The notes under the pieces are model-generated. The model had not been told where the DNA came from, ran no database searches, and saw only the letters and a list, made by a program, of their open reading frames with translations. From contig OU461276.1 in assembly GCA_911810475.1 (NCBI GenBank), positions 4,068,138 through 4,132,137 on the forward strand: a stretch of DNA of 64,000 bases. The letters are read 5' to 3'. The translations under genes were made by a program, and so were the position numbers. Below, one piece after another: positions 27,831 to 36,151 of the stretch (its first letter is position 1; each line of letters starts with the position of its first letter). The DNA is from Candidatus Celerinatantimonas neptuna (GTDB taxonomy: Bacteria > Pseudomonadota > Gammaproteobacteria > Enterobacterales > Celerinatantimonadaceae).

Positions 27831-28480
27831 ATGAATATATTCAATAGATTATTTAAACATCCATTCACTTCAGTTCTGTTAAGTGTGGTTATATTAATTT
27901 TAAGCGGATATAATTCATATATTAATCAACATACAAGAACACTCACATATAACATAAAAATAGATCAATTATTAAATGATTCATCTGATCTTATTGGTGG
28001 TAAATATGGAAACCATTGGCAGGAACTTATTTTTAAGATCGAATTCTAAAATAGATCGTAGAAATATATAGCTCTCCTACCGAAAAATAAAAGAAGCATT
28101 AACCTTAGACCCTAATAATGCAAAAGCTATTTTATCTAAAGGTGGAAAATTATATTTTTAGGTAAAACCGATGAAGCCATAAAATTGTATAAAAAACAAT
28201 TCAACTAGATCCCAAATCTTCTGAATCATATGAATGGCTTGGTATTGCATTAAAAAAAGGAAAGCTCACGGAAGCCCTTAACACATATGAAAAAGCGCTG
28301 AAATTAGATAATAACAGAATTTATTCTCTCAATAACATCGGGCTATTATTAGCCAAACCGGGAGATATAAATAAAGCAATGAAGTTTTATCAAAAAGTAA
28401 GAGCAATCGACCCTGGTTTTAATCCAACCAATTTCAACCTGGGCTTTGCTCTGGCAAGTAAAGAAGAGGATACTCGCTAA
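27831..28480 (+). pseudogene. TPR-repeat membrane protein, several frameshifts
   Basis: The first frame encodes a membrane anchor (PFTSVLLSVVILILSGYNSY) and stops at 28049. Later frames show typical TPR units: LTLDPNNAKAILSKGG, LDPKSSESYEWLGIALKKGK, LTEALNTYEKALKLDNNRIY and NKAMKFYQKVRAIDPGFNPT. At least three frame changes separate them. The intact gene would have been a membrane-anchored TPR scaffold. Confidence 0.7.
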
Positions 28481-28936
28481 GGATATGAGCCACCCAAGTA
28501 AATAATAAAGGGACTTAACAAGATACTCTATAAAAATACGCCACAATATCTTGAAATCACGACAGATAACGATGAACCTCAATTCATCAAAATTCTAGCT
28601 GATTGAAAAAACAGTATATGGACATGAACTCCATAGAAAAACTCTATGGTTCTGCTCTATGAAAATGTCACCATGACTGAGCTTCATGTAGTGCACGTTA
28701 GATACTGCTCCACGATACAAACAAACTCAATCAGACAGATATTGACAGTAGTCAACCTGAGAAACCTCACGGTGACTATTCATAAATTTATTTTAATTCA
28801 GAGAGTTAATCAGTTTAAGTATACATCAAGAACCATTCAAGTAGAGCTTATAACCGTAGAATCGGTTTTGCCCTGCGATTCATTTGATCCAAGAATGGTA
28901 ACTCATTCATGAAGTGTTAGATACAAAGGAATTCTA
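28481..28936. other. Gene-free intergenic stretch
   Basis: Open frames here are short, lack ribosome-binding sites and match no family. I see no clear repeat or RNA. Confidence 0.35.
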
Positions 28937-29498
28937 ATGAAGAACATAAAACGCCTCTTAAAAGAGGGGGGAGACAAAAATGAGATATTTGATAAAGCGG
29001 TCCATGAAGGATTAAATAGCAAAAAGGTCTCAAGATATCTGGCAAAAAACCCAGATCCAGAAGAATCTAAAAAGCACAATTTGATAAATAACATCTTGGT
29101 TGGAATATACGTCATTCTAATATTATTAAGCATCCCCAAAATAGCTATTGATTTTTACCAACTTGCACCGCTCTACGATTTAGCTCCCTTACAAATAACA
29201 ATCATTGGGTCAATCATTCTTATTTCAATACAACTTTTAATAATCTACTCTATCTATAAAAAAATTGCATATGGATATATAGTCGTATTCCTTTCTCAGG
29301 CCCTGAGTATTTTCTTATTGCTCCAATCTTGTTTAACAGTAAGTAATGCAGCTCCAAAGATATCGCTATATTGTAACCGTTGTTTTACTCATTTGGATAG
29401 TAAAATTAAAAAACAAACTTTTTCCCTATCAGGATTTCTGTCACATGGCTGAAGACGGAAACGGAATTGTTGTGTTCACAAAAGATATCGAAGATTAA
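28937..29498 (+). pseudogene. Small integral membrane protein, frameshifted near the C-terminus
   Basis: From MKNIKRLLKEGGDKNEIFDK the frame includes a cytoplasmic helix and three TM helices (LINNILVGIYVILILLSI; LQITIIGSIILISIQLLI; YGYIVVFLSQALSIFLLL), ending at 29452. In another frame the sequence goes on with YRYIVTVVLLIWIVKLKNKL (a fourth TM), FPYQDFCHMAEDGNG and IVVFTKDIED to a stop at 29498. A single indel near 29340-29355 explains it. The family is unknown. Confidence 0.55.
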
Positions 29499-30049
29499 GC
29501 AAACGCATAGATAGCGCCACACTTAAAACGTTGTATGCAAGGATGCATCATTGATATGCCGGAACACATGATGATTATCATAGCGGTATCGTTGAGACCT
29601 GTCGCCTGCAGCCCCACCGATTCACTTAAAAACAAATAGCAGTTTATTTAGTCAAAATAATAACTGATGCTATTTTATCAAAAATACGTAATATTGCATT
29701 TTGTCATAGCTGTACTGTGGTTACGCCATGGTATAGAGAAAAAATTGATTGCCGCTACAAAACATTAGGCCTTACTTAGCATTTTACTCAGGTCACAGGC
29801 ACACGGCCCGATTTATAGTGGTATCACGCCGTATTCAGCCTACGTCATCATTATCTGTTCAGATTAATTTTAGGTTTATTGTTGATTTTGCCCATTTAAC
29901 TAAAAATCGTTACATTGAGCGATATATATACAATTCATATTCTTTTATTCATTAAAATCAATTGATTATTTCTTTATAATTCACGATGTGCTAGTATTAA
30001 CAGTACCTCAGTGATGCATCTAAAAGCGACATCGTTGAATAATTTGATT
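29499..30049. other. Intergenic stretch before tRNA-Leu
   Basis: No gene is supported. The last 80 bases are AT-rich, with promoter-like hexamers (for instance TATAAT near 29975) and probably hold the tRNA promoter. Confidence 0.4.
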
Positions 30050-30136
30050 GCCCGGGTGGTGAAATAGGTAGACACAAGGGATTTAAAATCCCTCGAACGC
30101 AAGTTCGTGCCGGTTCAAGTCCGGCCCCGGGCACCA
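30050..30136 (+). tRNA. tRNA-Leu(UAA)
   Basis: An 87-base class II tRNA with acceptor GCCCGGG/CCCGGGC, anticodon stem-loop AGGGA-TTTAAAA-TCCCT (anticodon TAA), long variable arm, T-arm GCCGGTTCAAGTCCGGC and an encoded CCA. It closely resembles E. coli leuZ. The 3' end of such genes is a common target for phage and island integrases, and the accessory cargo region begins just after it. Confidence 0.96.
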
Positions 30137-30531
30137 AAACTTCTTGTACATCATTTGTAAACTAACCATCATTAAGCAATTTAACCACCACACCTGCGAC
30201 ATGTGTGTGCATGTATTTTTTAATCATTAAAATCAGTCAGTTATATTTTTGTGGTACTCGATGTGGTACACCTCTTAAACTCTCAATACCGCAAAATTAA
30301 ATTGTGGTACGGCAAATCCGCTTTGTAAAGCTGCCCTACATCAGGGATTTTAAATAATACAATTCACTATATTATGAAGGGTTAAAGCATTTTTGGCATT
30401 CACCTTTTAGCCTTGTGCCACTCATTCTTTCTCATACCAGCACGACCTATTTTCGCATTACACATAGGCTTGCCTAATATCAACCGACCATCTAAAATGA
30501 CCTAATTAAAGACCATTTAAAAGGGCTATTT
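30137..30531. other. Possible attachment-site flank after tRNA-Leu
   Basis: GTGGTAC occurs three times in the same orientation (30251-30257, 30263-30269, 30304-30310), twice within the context TGTGGTAC. Clusters of such short direct repeats beside a tRNA 3' end resemble arm-type binding sites of P4-type integrases. No integrase gene follows directly. No second copy of the tRNA 3' end was noticed in the window. Confidence 0.4.
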
Positions 30532-30780
30532 ATGGCATCAAGAATCTTAACTGATGTTGCTGCGAGTATCACTGAACTGAAAGCAAATCCTATGAAAGTT
30601 GTGCAGAGTGCACACGGAGAACCCATTGCGGTTTTAAATCGTAATGCCCCCGCATTTTACTGTGTCCCTGCGGAAGTTTATGAAATGATGATGGATAAAC
30701 TTGACGATCTCGAGCTAGTTACTATCGCAAAAGAACGCATGGGTGAAGAGAGCATTCCGGTTAATCTCGATGACTTATAA
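30532..30780 (+). CDS. Phd/YefM-type antitoxin (StbD-like)
   Basis: The 82-residue protein (ILTDVAASITELKANPMKVV, GEPIAVLNRNAPAFYCVPAE) is a Phd/YefM DNA-binding antitoxin. It neutralises the RelE-type toxin encoded next, which overlaps it by 11 bases, and would repress their shared promoter. The pair is the first cargo after tRNA-Leu. Confidence 0.9.
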   Translation: MASRILTDVAASITELKANPMKVVQSAHGEPIAVLNRNAPAFYCVPAEVYEMMMDKLDDLELVTIAKERMGEESIPVNLDDL

Positions 30781-31060
30781 ACTCGAATTTAAGAAAAGCG
30801 CTCTCAAAGAGTGGAAAAAGCTCGGGGCAACGGTTCAGCAGCAATTTAAAAAGAAACTTTCAGAGCGACTGATTCAACCGCGAGTGCCAGCAGCAAAGCT
30901 CTCCGGTGCAGAAAGTTTATATAAGATTAAACTCCGCCAATCAGGATATCGACTTGTTTATGAAGTTCAGGATGAAATCATTGTCATCACCGTTCTGGCC
31001 GTAGGCAAACGTGAACGAAGCGAAGTATATCAAAAAGCTTTTAAACGATTGGACGATTAG
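30770..31060 (+). CDS. RelE/ParE-type toxin (StbE-like)
   Basis: The 96-residue protein starts MTYKLEFKKSALKEWKKLGA and shows the RelE fold motifs: KLSGAESLYKIKLRQSGYRL, VYEVQDEIIVITVLAVGKRE and RSEVYQKA. RelE-type toxins cleave mRNA on the ribosome. The start at 30770 overlaps the antitoxin stop and matches the family N-terminus. The pair looks intact. Confidence 0.9.
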   Translation: MTYKLEFKKSALKEWKKLGATVQQQFKKKLSERLIQPRVPAAKLSGAESLYKIKLRQSGYRLVYEVQDEIIVITVLAVGKRERSEVYQKAFKRLDD

Positions 31061-31114
31061 CCAAGCATTTAAAGCCTGAATTCCCCTCCTTTTTGAGGGG
31101 AAAAACGGAAGTGG

Positions 31115-32026
31115 TTAGTGGTTGCCTAGGTAGTGCTGGGCTTGGCTGTGGTAGTCTTGGGTGAGTTTGGCGAGAGCCTTTAGCTTCTGCTCTTTCATCT
31201 CTAGGTGATAACGGTGGGCCTGTAGTTCGAAGCGAGCGGCTTGGACATTGAAGCCGGCTTTTTCAAGTTCGAGAAGTAAGTCAGTGATTGCAGATGGAGA
31301 GTCGTAAACATCGCCGTAGAGAAGTTTGGCGGGGAAATCCCAAGGTTTGTCGATATCGACATGATCGAGCCCCCTCGCCTGGAATATTTTTTCGTATTGC
31401 TGCCACCAACTCATCGGGAAATTCAAATTCAGTTTTGGCGCAGCCAATGCGGCTTGTTTGCCGATAAACTCCCCTTCGATGGCATCGAGATACTCAACGG
31501 CTTCGCCCACCTGCTCGGGTAAAAGCTGGTTGATATGCTGCACATCGAAACGTTGATGAACCATTTTCCAGATATCAGGATAGATATTAGCCACGCCTGT
31601 AGTAATGAGTCGTTCGGCTGTTTGGCGCAGCGGGATTAATTGTTCTGCGGTGCATTGACGCAATTTAGGTTGTGTTTTTTCTGTTGCTGAAACGAGGGTA
31701 TCGTATGCGCGGATCACTTTTAATGCGAAAGCAGCACTAATCCACATTGCATATGAATAAACCAATTCTTTACAAACATATGTCCCACCGTATCGCCCTT
31801 TCTTACTCTCTACAGGATGAGATATCAAATTATTAGAATTTTTAACTCCGGGAATCCCCGGTTTTAGTAGTTCGTTAATCAACTCGGCGGTTTGTTCAAG
31901 CCGAAGCCAATCTGATGGCTGATGACGTTTTTGTCCTCCAGATGCGCGGTGTAAGTCATTAAGTGAATAACGGCCATGCACATCCTGATGAACGGGAACA
32001 TTTGAAATTGTAATTTGACTATTCAT
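31115..32026 (-). CDS. Phage antirepressor-like protein: KilA-N domain with ORF6C-like C-terminus
   Basis: The 303-residue protein starts at ATG 32026, just after a GAGGT ribosome-binding site. The N-terminal about 110 residues are a KilA-N DNA-binding domain (GRYSLNDLHRASGGQKRHQP, then YVCKELVYSYAMWISAAFAL). The C-terminal about 185 residues are ORF6C-like (ANIYPDIWKMVHQRFDVQHI, LLPEQVGEAVEYLDAIEGEF) and almost identical to those of the protein at 34790-35707, which has a different N-terminus. Such proteins typically act against repressors or in phage-phage conflict. Confidence 0.8.
   Translation of the reverse strand: MNSQITISNVPVHQDVHGRYSLNDLHRASGGQKRHQPSDWLRLEQTAELINELLKPGIPGVKNSNNLISHPVESKKGRYGGTYVCKELVYSYAMWISAAFALKVIRAYDTLVSATEKTQPKLRQCTAEQLIPLRQTAERLITTGVANIYPDIWKMVHQRFDVQHINQLLPEQVGEAVEYLDAIEGEFIGKQAALAAPKLNLNFPMSWWQQYEKIFQARGLDHVDIDKPWDFPAKLLYGDVYDSPSAITDLLLELEKAGFNVQAARFELQAHRYHLEMKEQKLKALAKLTQDYHSQAQHYLGNH
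31120..31670 (-). repeat. Direct repeat, copy 1 (antirepressor 3' part)
   Basis: About 550 bases nearly identical to 34795-35343. Both copies are in the same orientation about 3.7 kb apart, and homologous recombination between them would delete the CRISPR array and the Sir2-like gene. Confidence 0.88.
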
Positions 32027-32300
32027 GGTGACCTCGTTTGATTTCTTTCTACGGAAATCCACTCGAAAGTGGTGTCGGGAGGGTAGAAACGGTTCAAACG
32101 AAACCGCGGACTTATTCCCCATACGGGTATTGTATTCGTCGCCCTCCCGACTTAGATCGGATTGTGATCGCAATGATGCGTTCACTTTATGACAGGCATA
32201 AAAAATCCAACACTGACGGGGTTGGTTGTATTGGCCGCGTTTGAAAGAGGTTTCTACGCCTCGTTACTGGAAACGATAGCTGATTGGGGATCAGGAGTCA
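32026..32300 (+). repeat. Upstream repeat of the antirepressor unit, copy 1, with a short divergent ORF
   Basis: Sequence divergent from the antirepressor is repeated at about 35707-35960: TATGACAGGCATAAAAAATC against TATGACAGACATAAAAAATC, followed by CCAACACT[GA]ACGGGGTTGG and GAAACGATAGCTGATTGG. Short frames on the plus strand (32189-32413; counterpart 35848-36025) resemble small Icd/Ash-like phage peptides (YDRHKKSNTDGVG, ETIADWxSGVN), but the two copies differ by an indel. Whether a peptide or an RNA is the product is unclear. Confidence 0.55.
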
Positions 32301-32379
32301 ACGATTGCTTGACTATTCTAATTGGGTCAGCGATTTTCAATAAGTCATGCGGATCCATTAACCTTCATATATACCCTTT

Positions 32380-32510
32380 TATACTTTTTTTTCTCTTATT
32401 CATAACGTATTGATTTTTATATGTAAAAAATAAGACAAAAAATAAAGGGTATTTTAAGAAATTTGCCCGAATTCCTTTTATCTATAAGGAATTACCACTA
32501 CAATGTTCTA
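32380..32510 (+). promoter_or_regulatory. Probable CRISPR leader
   Basis: This is an AT-rich 130-base stretch directly upstream of the first repeat, with T- and A-runs (CTTTTTTTTCTCTTATTC; AAAAAATAAGACAAAAAATA). In type I-F loci the leader is on this side of the GTTCACTGCC-starting repeat, so transcription should run rightwards and the newest spacer should be at 32539. Confidence 0.6.
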
Positions 32511-33439
32511 GTTCACTGCCGCATAGGCAGCTTAGAAATCCTGTTAATACCGTAACTGAGTTTGTCCGTCGTTCACTGCCGCATAGGCAGCTTAGAAAGG
32601 GGTGAAATAGCCGCGGGAATTTACAAAAGTGTTCACTGCCGCATAGGCAGCTTAGAAAAACAGAATTTTCAATAGTCAAATTAAATGTTAGTTCACTGCC
32701 GCATAGGCAGCTTAGAAATCAAACAGTCGACCGTAATTATCTGCTTTGGCTGTTCACTGCCGCATAGGCAGCTTAGAAAGTTAGCCGGTGGGCATGTCGC
32801 ACGTTTGAGTAGTTCACTGCCGCATAGGCAGCTTAGAAATCTGTTAGATAATCGCCGGATGGAGTTTTGATGTTCACTGCCGCATAGGCAGCTTAGAAAT
32901 TGGCGGAATCGAACCGCCTTTACCCTTATATGTTCACTGCCGCATAGGCAGCTTAGAAATTCACAACGCCAGTTTTATCAAATGGCATTTGGTTCACTGC
33001 CGCATAGGCAGCTTAGAAATATCTCTCACACATGTATCATGCACATTGTATGTTCACTGCCGCATAGGCAGCTTAGAAATAAAAACGTTTTTAAATGCTT
33101 CAACGTAGTGGGTTCACTGCCGCATAGGCAGCTTAGAAAGATCACGGCAACGTGTGGGTGTGTGGGACGCCGTTCACTGCCGCATAGGCAGCTTAGAAAA
33201 TCAAAAATCAAGCTCCAGTAATTAACTAATGGTTCACTGCCGCATAGGCAGCTTAGAAAATTGAATGCAGTGTTTCATCAAACGATGCTTCGTTCACTGC
33301 CGCATAGGCAGCTTAGAAAAAATACACCTAAGCGCATTTTAAACCATTCTTGTTCACTGCCGCATAGGCAGCTTAGAAAATCTCGTTTAGAAAGGATCAA
33401 TAATGCAGGGTGTTCACTGCCGCATAGGCAGCTTAGAAA
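32511..33439 (+). CRISPR. Type I-F CRISPR array, 16 repeats and 15 spacers
   Basis: The 28-base repeat begins GTTCACTGCCGCATAGGC and ends CTTAGAAA, with the I-F stem CTGCC/GGCAG. Sixteen copies start at 32511, 32571, 32631, 32691, 32752, then every 60 bases to 33412. Spacers are 32 bases except one of 33 (before 32752). All repeats appear identical, including the last, so the array looks young or recently homogenised. There is no cas1, cas2-3, csy or cas6f gene in the window. Confidence 0.97.
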
Positions 33440-33452
33440 ATATTCCATTTGG

Positions 33453-33501
33453 ACACCCACCACATTAACCCTTAATATCACTGGGTTCATTCGGTGGGTG
33501 T
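33453..33501. repeat. Two-stem repeat directly after the CRISPR array
   Basis: ACACCCACC (33453-33461) pairs with GGTGGGTGT (33493-33501), and inside it AACCC (33467-33471) pairs with GGGTT (33483-33487). The stretch CACCACATTAACCCTTAATA then TCACTGGGTTCATTCGG closely matches the repeat at about 15136-15175. It starts 13 bases after the last CRISPR repeat and may fold as a transcript end. Confidence 0.65.
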
Positions 33502-33522
33502 TTTAGAGCATTTTTAGGCAAC

Positions 33523-33556
33523 AAAAAAGCCACCAGATTTTACTCCAGTGGCCACT
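33523..33556 (-). terminator. Intrinsic terminator of the Sir2-like operon
   Basis: Read on the minus strand, GCCAC (33552-33548) pairs with GTGGC (33533-33529), followed by TTTTTT (33528-33523). It ends transcription from the small gene at 33587-33718 and the Sir2-like gene, and separates them from the array. Confidence 0.7.
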
Positions 33557-33586
33557 AATTTTTGTGTGAAAATTCGAACGGCAACA

Positions 33587-33718
33587 CTAGCGTGCGCAAG
33601 CAACAACCTTGCGAACTGAGCCATCGTTTAAAGCTTTTGTATAGGCCTGCGATAATTTGCGCATACCTTCAGCTTTACGCTTTACGATCTGTTCTTGTTT
33701 AGCGTTTTTTGAATGCAT
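33587..33718 (-). CDS. Small basic protein overlapping the 3' end of the Sir2-like gene
   Basis: A 43-codon frame, MHSKNAKQEQIVKRKAEGMR then KLSQAYTKALNDGSVRKVVACAR, starts 20 bases inside the Sir2-like gene and ends before a terminator. It is highly basic. The overlap and shared terminator suggest translation coupled to the upstream gene. No family is recognised. It could be a regulatory partner of the Sir2-like protein, but that is speculation. Confidence 0.45.
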   Translation of the reverse strand: MHSKNAKQEQIVKRKAEGMRKLSQAYTKALNDGSVRKVVACAR

Positions 33719-34730
33719 AGAACAATCCTTCATTTCCTTCTCCACACCATTGGTCATAGTTTAGCTGATTTGCATACTTTTTAGCAAGACGATTATAAAA
33801 GCGAACTAATCCTATATCTGCGGCTGTCGCTGTATATATTTCGCCGCCACTAAGCTTTTGATGTGCTTTTACTGAAGCCGCAAGCACAATTCCTAAAGCA
33901 TTTAGAGCCTCTAAGTCAAAGTTATTATGTGGCCGTGCAAATATCGTTTCATTTTCCCGATTCTCACTGAGATCAAATTTTACTTCATACACTAATTGAT
34001 CCAACGGATGATGAACCAACTTTTCAATAAATTGTTGCTCTACAAGATCAGTATATGTGTCTTTAGCTGGTGAGAAATAGGTTTCGTATCTGCGGTCCCG
34101 AATCAAAAACTCACGAACCTGAAATTCAGCGAACCCAGCATCAACAATATCAAACTCACTAAAAACAATAGAAAGAGCATCTACAGCGGAAAAAGTTTCG
34201 ACTATATTCCCCATTATTGTCTGTGTTTGAAGCCCTGGATTAGGAGCAATATTATAGTTTTTAAACACTGCCCCTGCTTCACTCACTTTATTTTCAATAA
34301 ATGCTAAAGGCGCACCGCTGTCGCTCACTCCCAACACCAATAAAATATCGCCAGGATCCCATTGCATATTAATAAAACTCTCTGCGGGAAAATGCCGTCT
34401 GCACACAAGGCTTTCAGGATCATTCATACAACCATATAAATGTTCCACATCAGCACCAGCTTGCTCTAAAAGAGTATCAACATTAAGCGTATAGTGAACA
34501 TAGTCGATCCCCAAGATCTCACAGTATTTCTCTAACTGTTTACATTCATTATGGGCTTTGTTCGGCTGACAATCAGAATATTGCTCATAGGTCGATTTCA
34601 CCAATGACAAAAAAGTGGGGTCATCCGCCTGACTGATAGCATCATAAATAGGTGTCTCTTTAAGCCGTTCATACCCTGGAATACCTGATGGCATTGATAA
34701 CCCAGCCCCTGAGAAAATAACTAATTTCAT
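33699..34730 (-). CDS. Sir2-like protein with altered catalytic histidine position
   Basis: The first about 170 of 343 residues match the sirtuin NAD-binding fold: GAGLSMPSGIPGY (8-20), PNKAHNECKQLE (57-67), TLNVDTLLEQAG (81-92), LYGCM (98-102) and LVLGVSDSGAP (131-141). Sirtuins have His-Gly where this has Tyr99-Gly100, so the catalytic base seems to be missing. No zinc CxxC pairs are seen. The C-terminal half (from about 180) is not recognised. Sir2 domains occur in phage-defence NADases, and context beside a CRISPR array makes a defence or counter-defence role possible. Confidence 0.7.
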   Translation of the reverse strand: MKLVIFSGAGLSMPSGIPGYERLKETPIYDAISQADDPTFLSLVKSTYEQYSDCQPNKAHNECKQLEKYCEILGIDYVHYTLNVDTLLEQAGADVEHLYGCMNDPESLVCRRHFPAESFINMQWDPGDILLVLGVSDSGAPLAFIENKVSEAGAVFKNYNIAPNPGLQTQTIMGNIVETFSAVDALSIVFSEFDIVDAGFAEFQVREFLIRDRRYETYFSPAKDTYTDLVEQQFIEKLVHHPLDQLVYEVKFDLSENRENETIFARPHNNFDLEALNALGIVLAASVKAHQKLSGGEIYTATAADIGLVRFYNRLAKKYANQLNYDQWCGEGNEGLFYAFKKR

Positions 34731-34789
34731 ATATGCTCTGTTATCACTGTTCTACACTAAATATACCATTAGCTCTTAAAAGGGGCCAA

Positions 34790-35707
34790 TCAATGGTGGC
34801 CTAGGTAGTGCAGGGCTTGGCTGTGGTAGTCTTGGGTGAGTTTGGCGAGAGCCTTTAGCTTCTGCTCTTTCATCTCTAGGTGATAACGGTGGGCCTGTAG
34901 TTCGAAGCGAGCGGCTTGGACATTGAAGCCGGCTTTTTCAAGTTCGAGAAGTAAGTCAGTGATTGCAGATGGAGAGTCGTAAACATCGCCGTAGAGAAGT
35001 TTGGCGGGGAAATCCCAAGGTTTGTCGATATCGACATGATCGAGCCCCCTCGCCTGGAATATTTTTTCGTATTGCTGCCACCAACTCATCGGGAAATTCA
35101 AATTCAGTTTTGGCGCAGCCAATGCGGCTTGTTTGCCGATAAACTCCCCTTCGATGGCATCGAGATACTCAACGGCTTCACCCACCTGCTCGGGTAAAAG
35201 CTGGTTGATATGCTGCACATCGAAACGTTGATGAACCATTTTCCAGATATCAGGGTAGATATTAGCCACGCCAGTGGTCATCAGTCGTTCGGCTGTTTGA
35301 CGCAGTGGGGTTAATTGTTCCGCGGTGCATTGGCGAGTTTGAGGTTTGATATAACCGCCCGTTTTACGAATCGAAGGCAACACTTCGGCGGTTACCCATT
35401 TACGAAAACGATGTGGCAATGAGTCTTGTTTGACGGCATCACGACAACGCAACACTAACGTGTACATTCCTGATTCAGATATAATATTGATATCCTGAAC
35501 ACGATTATCGAACATAGGACGATATTCCAGCCCTATGTTAAACATAGACCTTTCATCTTTATCCAAGGCTTTAAGCGACATTGTTGGGTTGCTGAGATTA
35601 AGAGCTTTGCATAGGTCTTCGGCAACGAACCAAGGTTCGCCATCAAGATTTAATGCTCGAATATTTTGAGATTCAAATGTGAACGGTACTACAGAACAAT
35701 TATTCAT
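34790..35707 (-). CDS. Phage antirepressor-like protein: BRO-N domain with ORF6C-like C-terminus
   Basis: The 305-residue protein has an N-terminal BRO-N domain of about 120 residues (LNLDGEPWFVAEDLCKALNL, then SESGMYTLVLRCRDAVKQDS, FRKWVTAEVLPSIRKTGGYI). The C-terminus is the same ORF6C-like domain as in the gene at 31115-32026. The same ribosome-binding-site context (AACGAGGTCAC) is present. It likely acts as an antirepressor or decoy regulator. The swapped N-terminus shows modular recombination between paralogues. Confidence 0.82.
   Translation of the reverse strand: MNNCSVVPFTFESQNIRALNLDGEPWFVAEDLCKALNLSNPTMSLKALDKDERSMFNIGLEYRPMFDNRVQDINIISESGMYTLVLRCRDAVKQDSLPHRFRKWVTAEVLPSIRKTGGYIKPQTRQCTAEQLTPLRQTAERLMTTGVANIYPDIWKMVHQRFDVQHINQLLPEQVGEAVEYLDAIEGEFIGKQAALAAPKLNLNFPMSWWQQYEKIFQARGLDHVDIDKPWDFPAKLLYGDVYDSPSAITDLLLELEKAGFNVQAARFELQAHRYHLEMKEQKLKALAKLTQDYHSQALHYLGHH
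34795..35343 (-). repeat. Direct repeat, copy 2 (antirepressor 3' part)
   Basis: Nearly identical to 31120-31670. Differences are scattered single bases, and divergence becomes abrupt at the N-terminal domain junction. Confidence 0.88.
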
Positions 35708-35960
35708 AGTGACCTCGTTGATTTTTTCGAATTACCACTAATGGAGTGGTGCCAGGAGGTTCGAAACGGCACAAACAGGACCGCGGACTTATTCCCCTTA
35801 CGGGTGTTGTATTCGTCGCCCTCCCGGCTTTGCTCGGGGTGTGATCGCAAAATGCGGCCACTTTATGACAGACATAAAAAATCCAACACTAACGGGGTTG
35901 GTTTTGGCCGCGTTGAGAAGAGGTTTCGACGCCTCATGATTGAAACGATAGCTGATTGGA
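35707..35960 (+). repeat. Upstream repeat of the antirepressor unit, copy 2
   Basis: Homologous to 32026-32300 and continuing the duplicated unit. It contains a plus-strand frame with MRPLYDRHKKSNTNGVGFGR and RLMIETIADWRSGVN, ending at 36025. A frame difference separates it from copy 1. Confidence 0.6.
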
Positions 35961-36151
35961 GATCTGGAGTCAACTTGTTAAGGGTTCCCTTATGGAATAA
36001 GAAACTAAAATATAGGCTTTATTGATTCATCCCTGATAATTTTTGATCAAACCTTAACAAGCATTTTTTTTATGGTAGTCTTAAAATCTTTTTTATCAAA
36101 AAGCACTTTGTTTACCCCATACTTAAGGATAAAAATTTTAGGGACTATAGA

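Noticed and set aside
28646..28912. 88-codon plus-strand open frame
   Set aside because: It has no ribosome-binding site and no recognisable features, and lies between eroded genes.
31081..31102. TTCCCCTC/GAGGGGAA hairpin after the RelE-type gene as a terminator
   Set aside because: The stem is followed by AAAAACGG on the plus strand, and on the minus strand the T-run precedes it, so intrinsic termination is not convincing.
32482..33506. Several open frames across the CRISPR array on both strands
   Set aside because: They are translations of the repeat itself (SLPHRQLR on one strand, FLSCLCGSE on the other), produced by the 60-base period being divisible by three.
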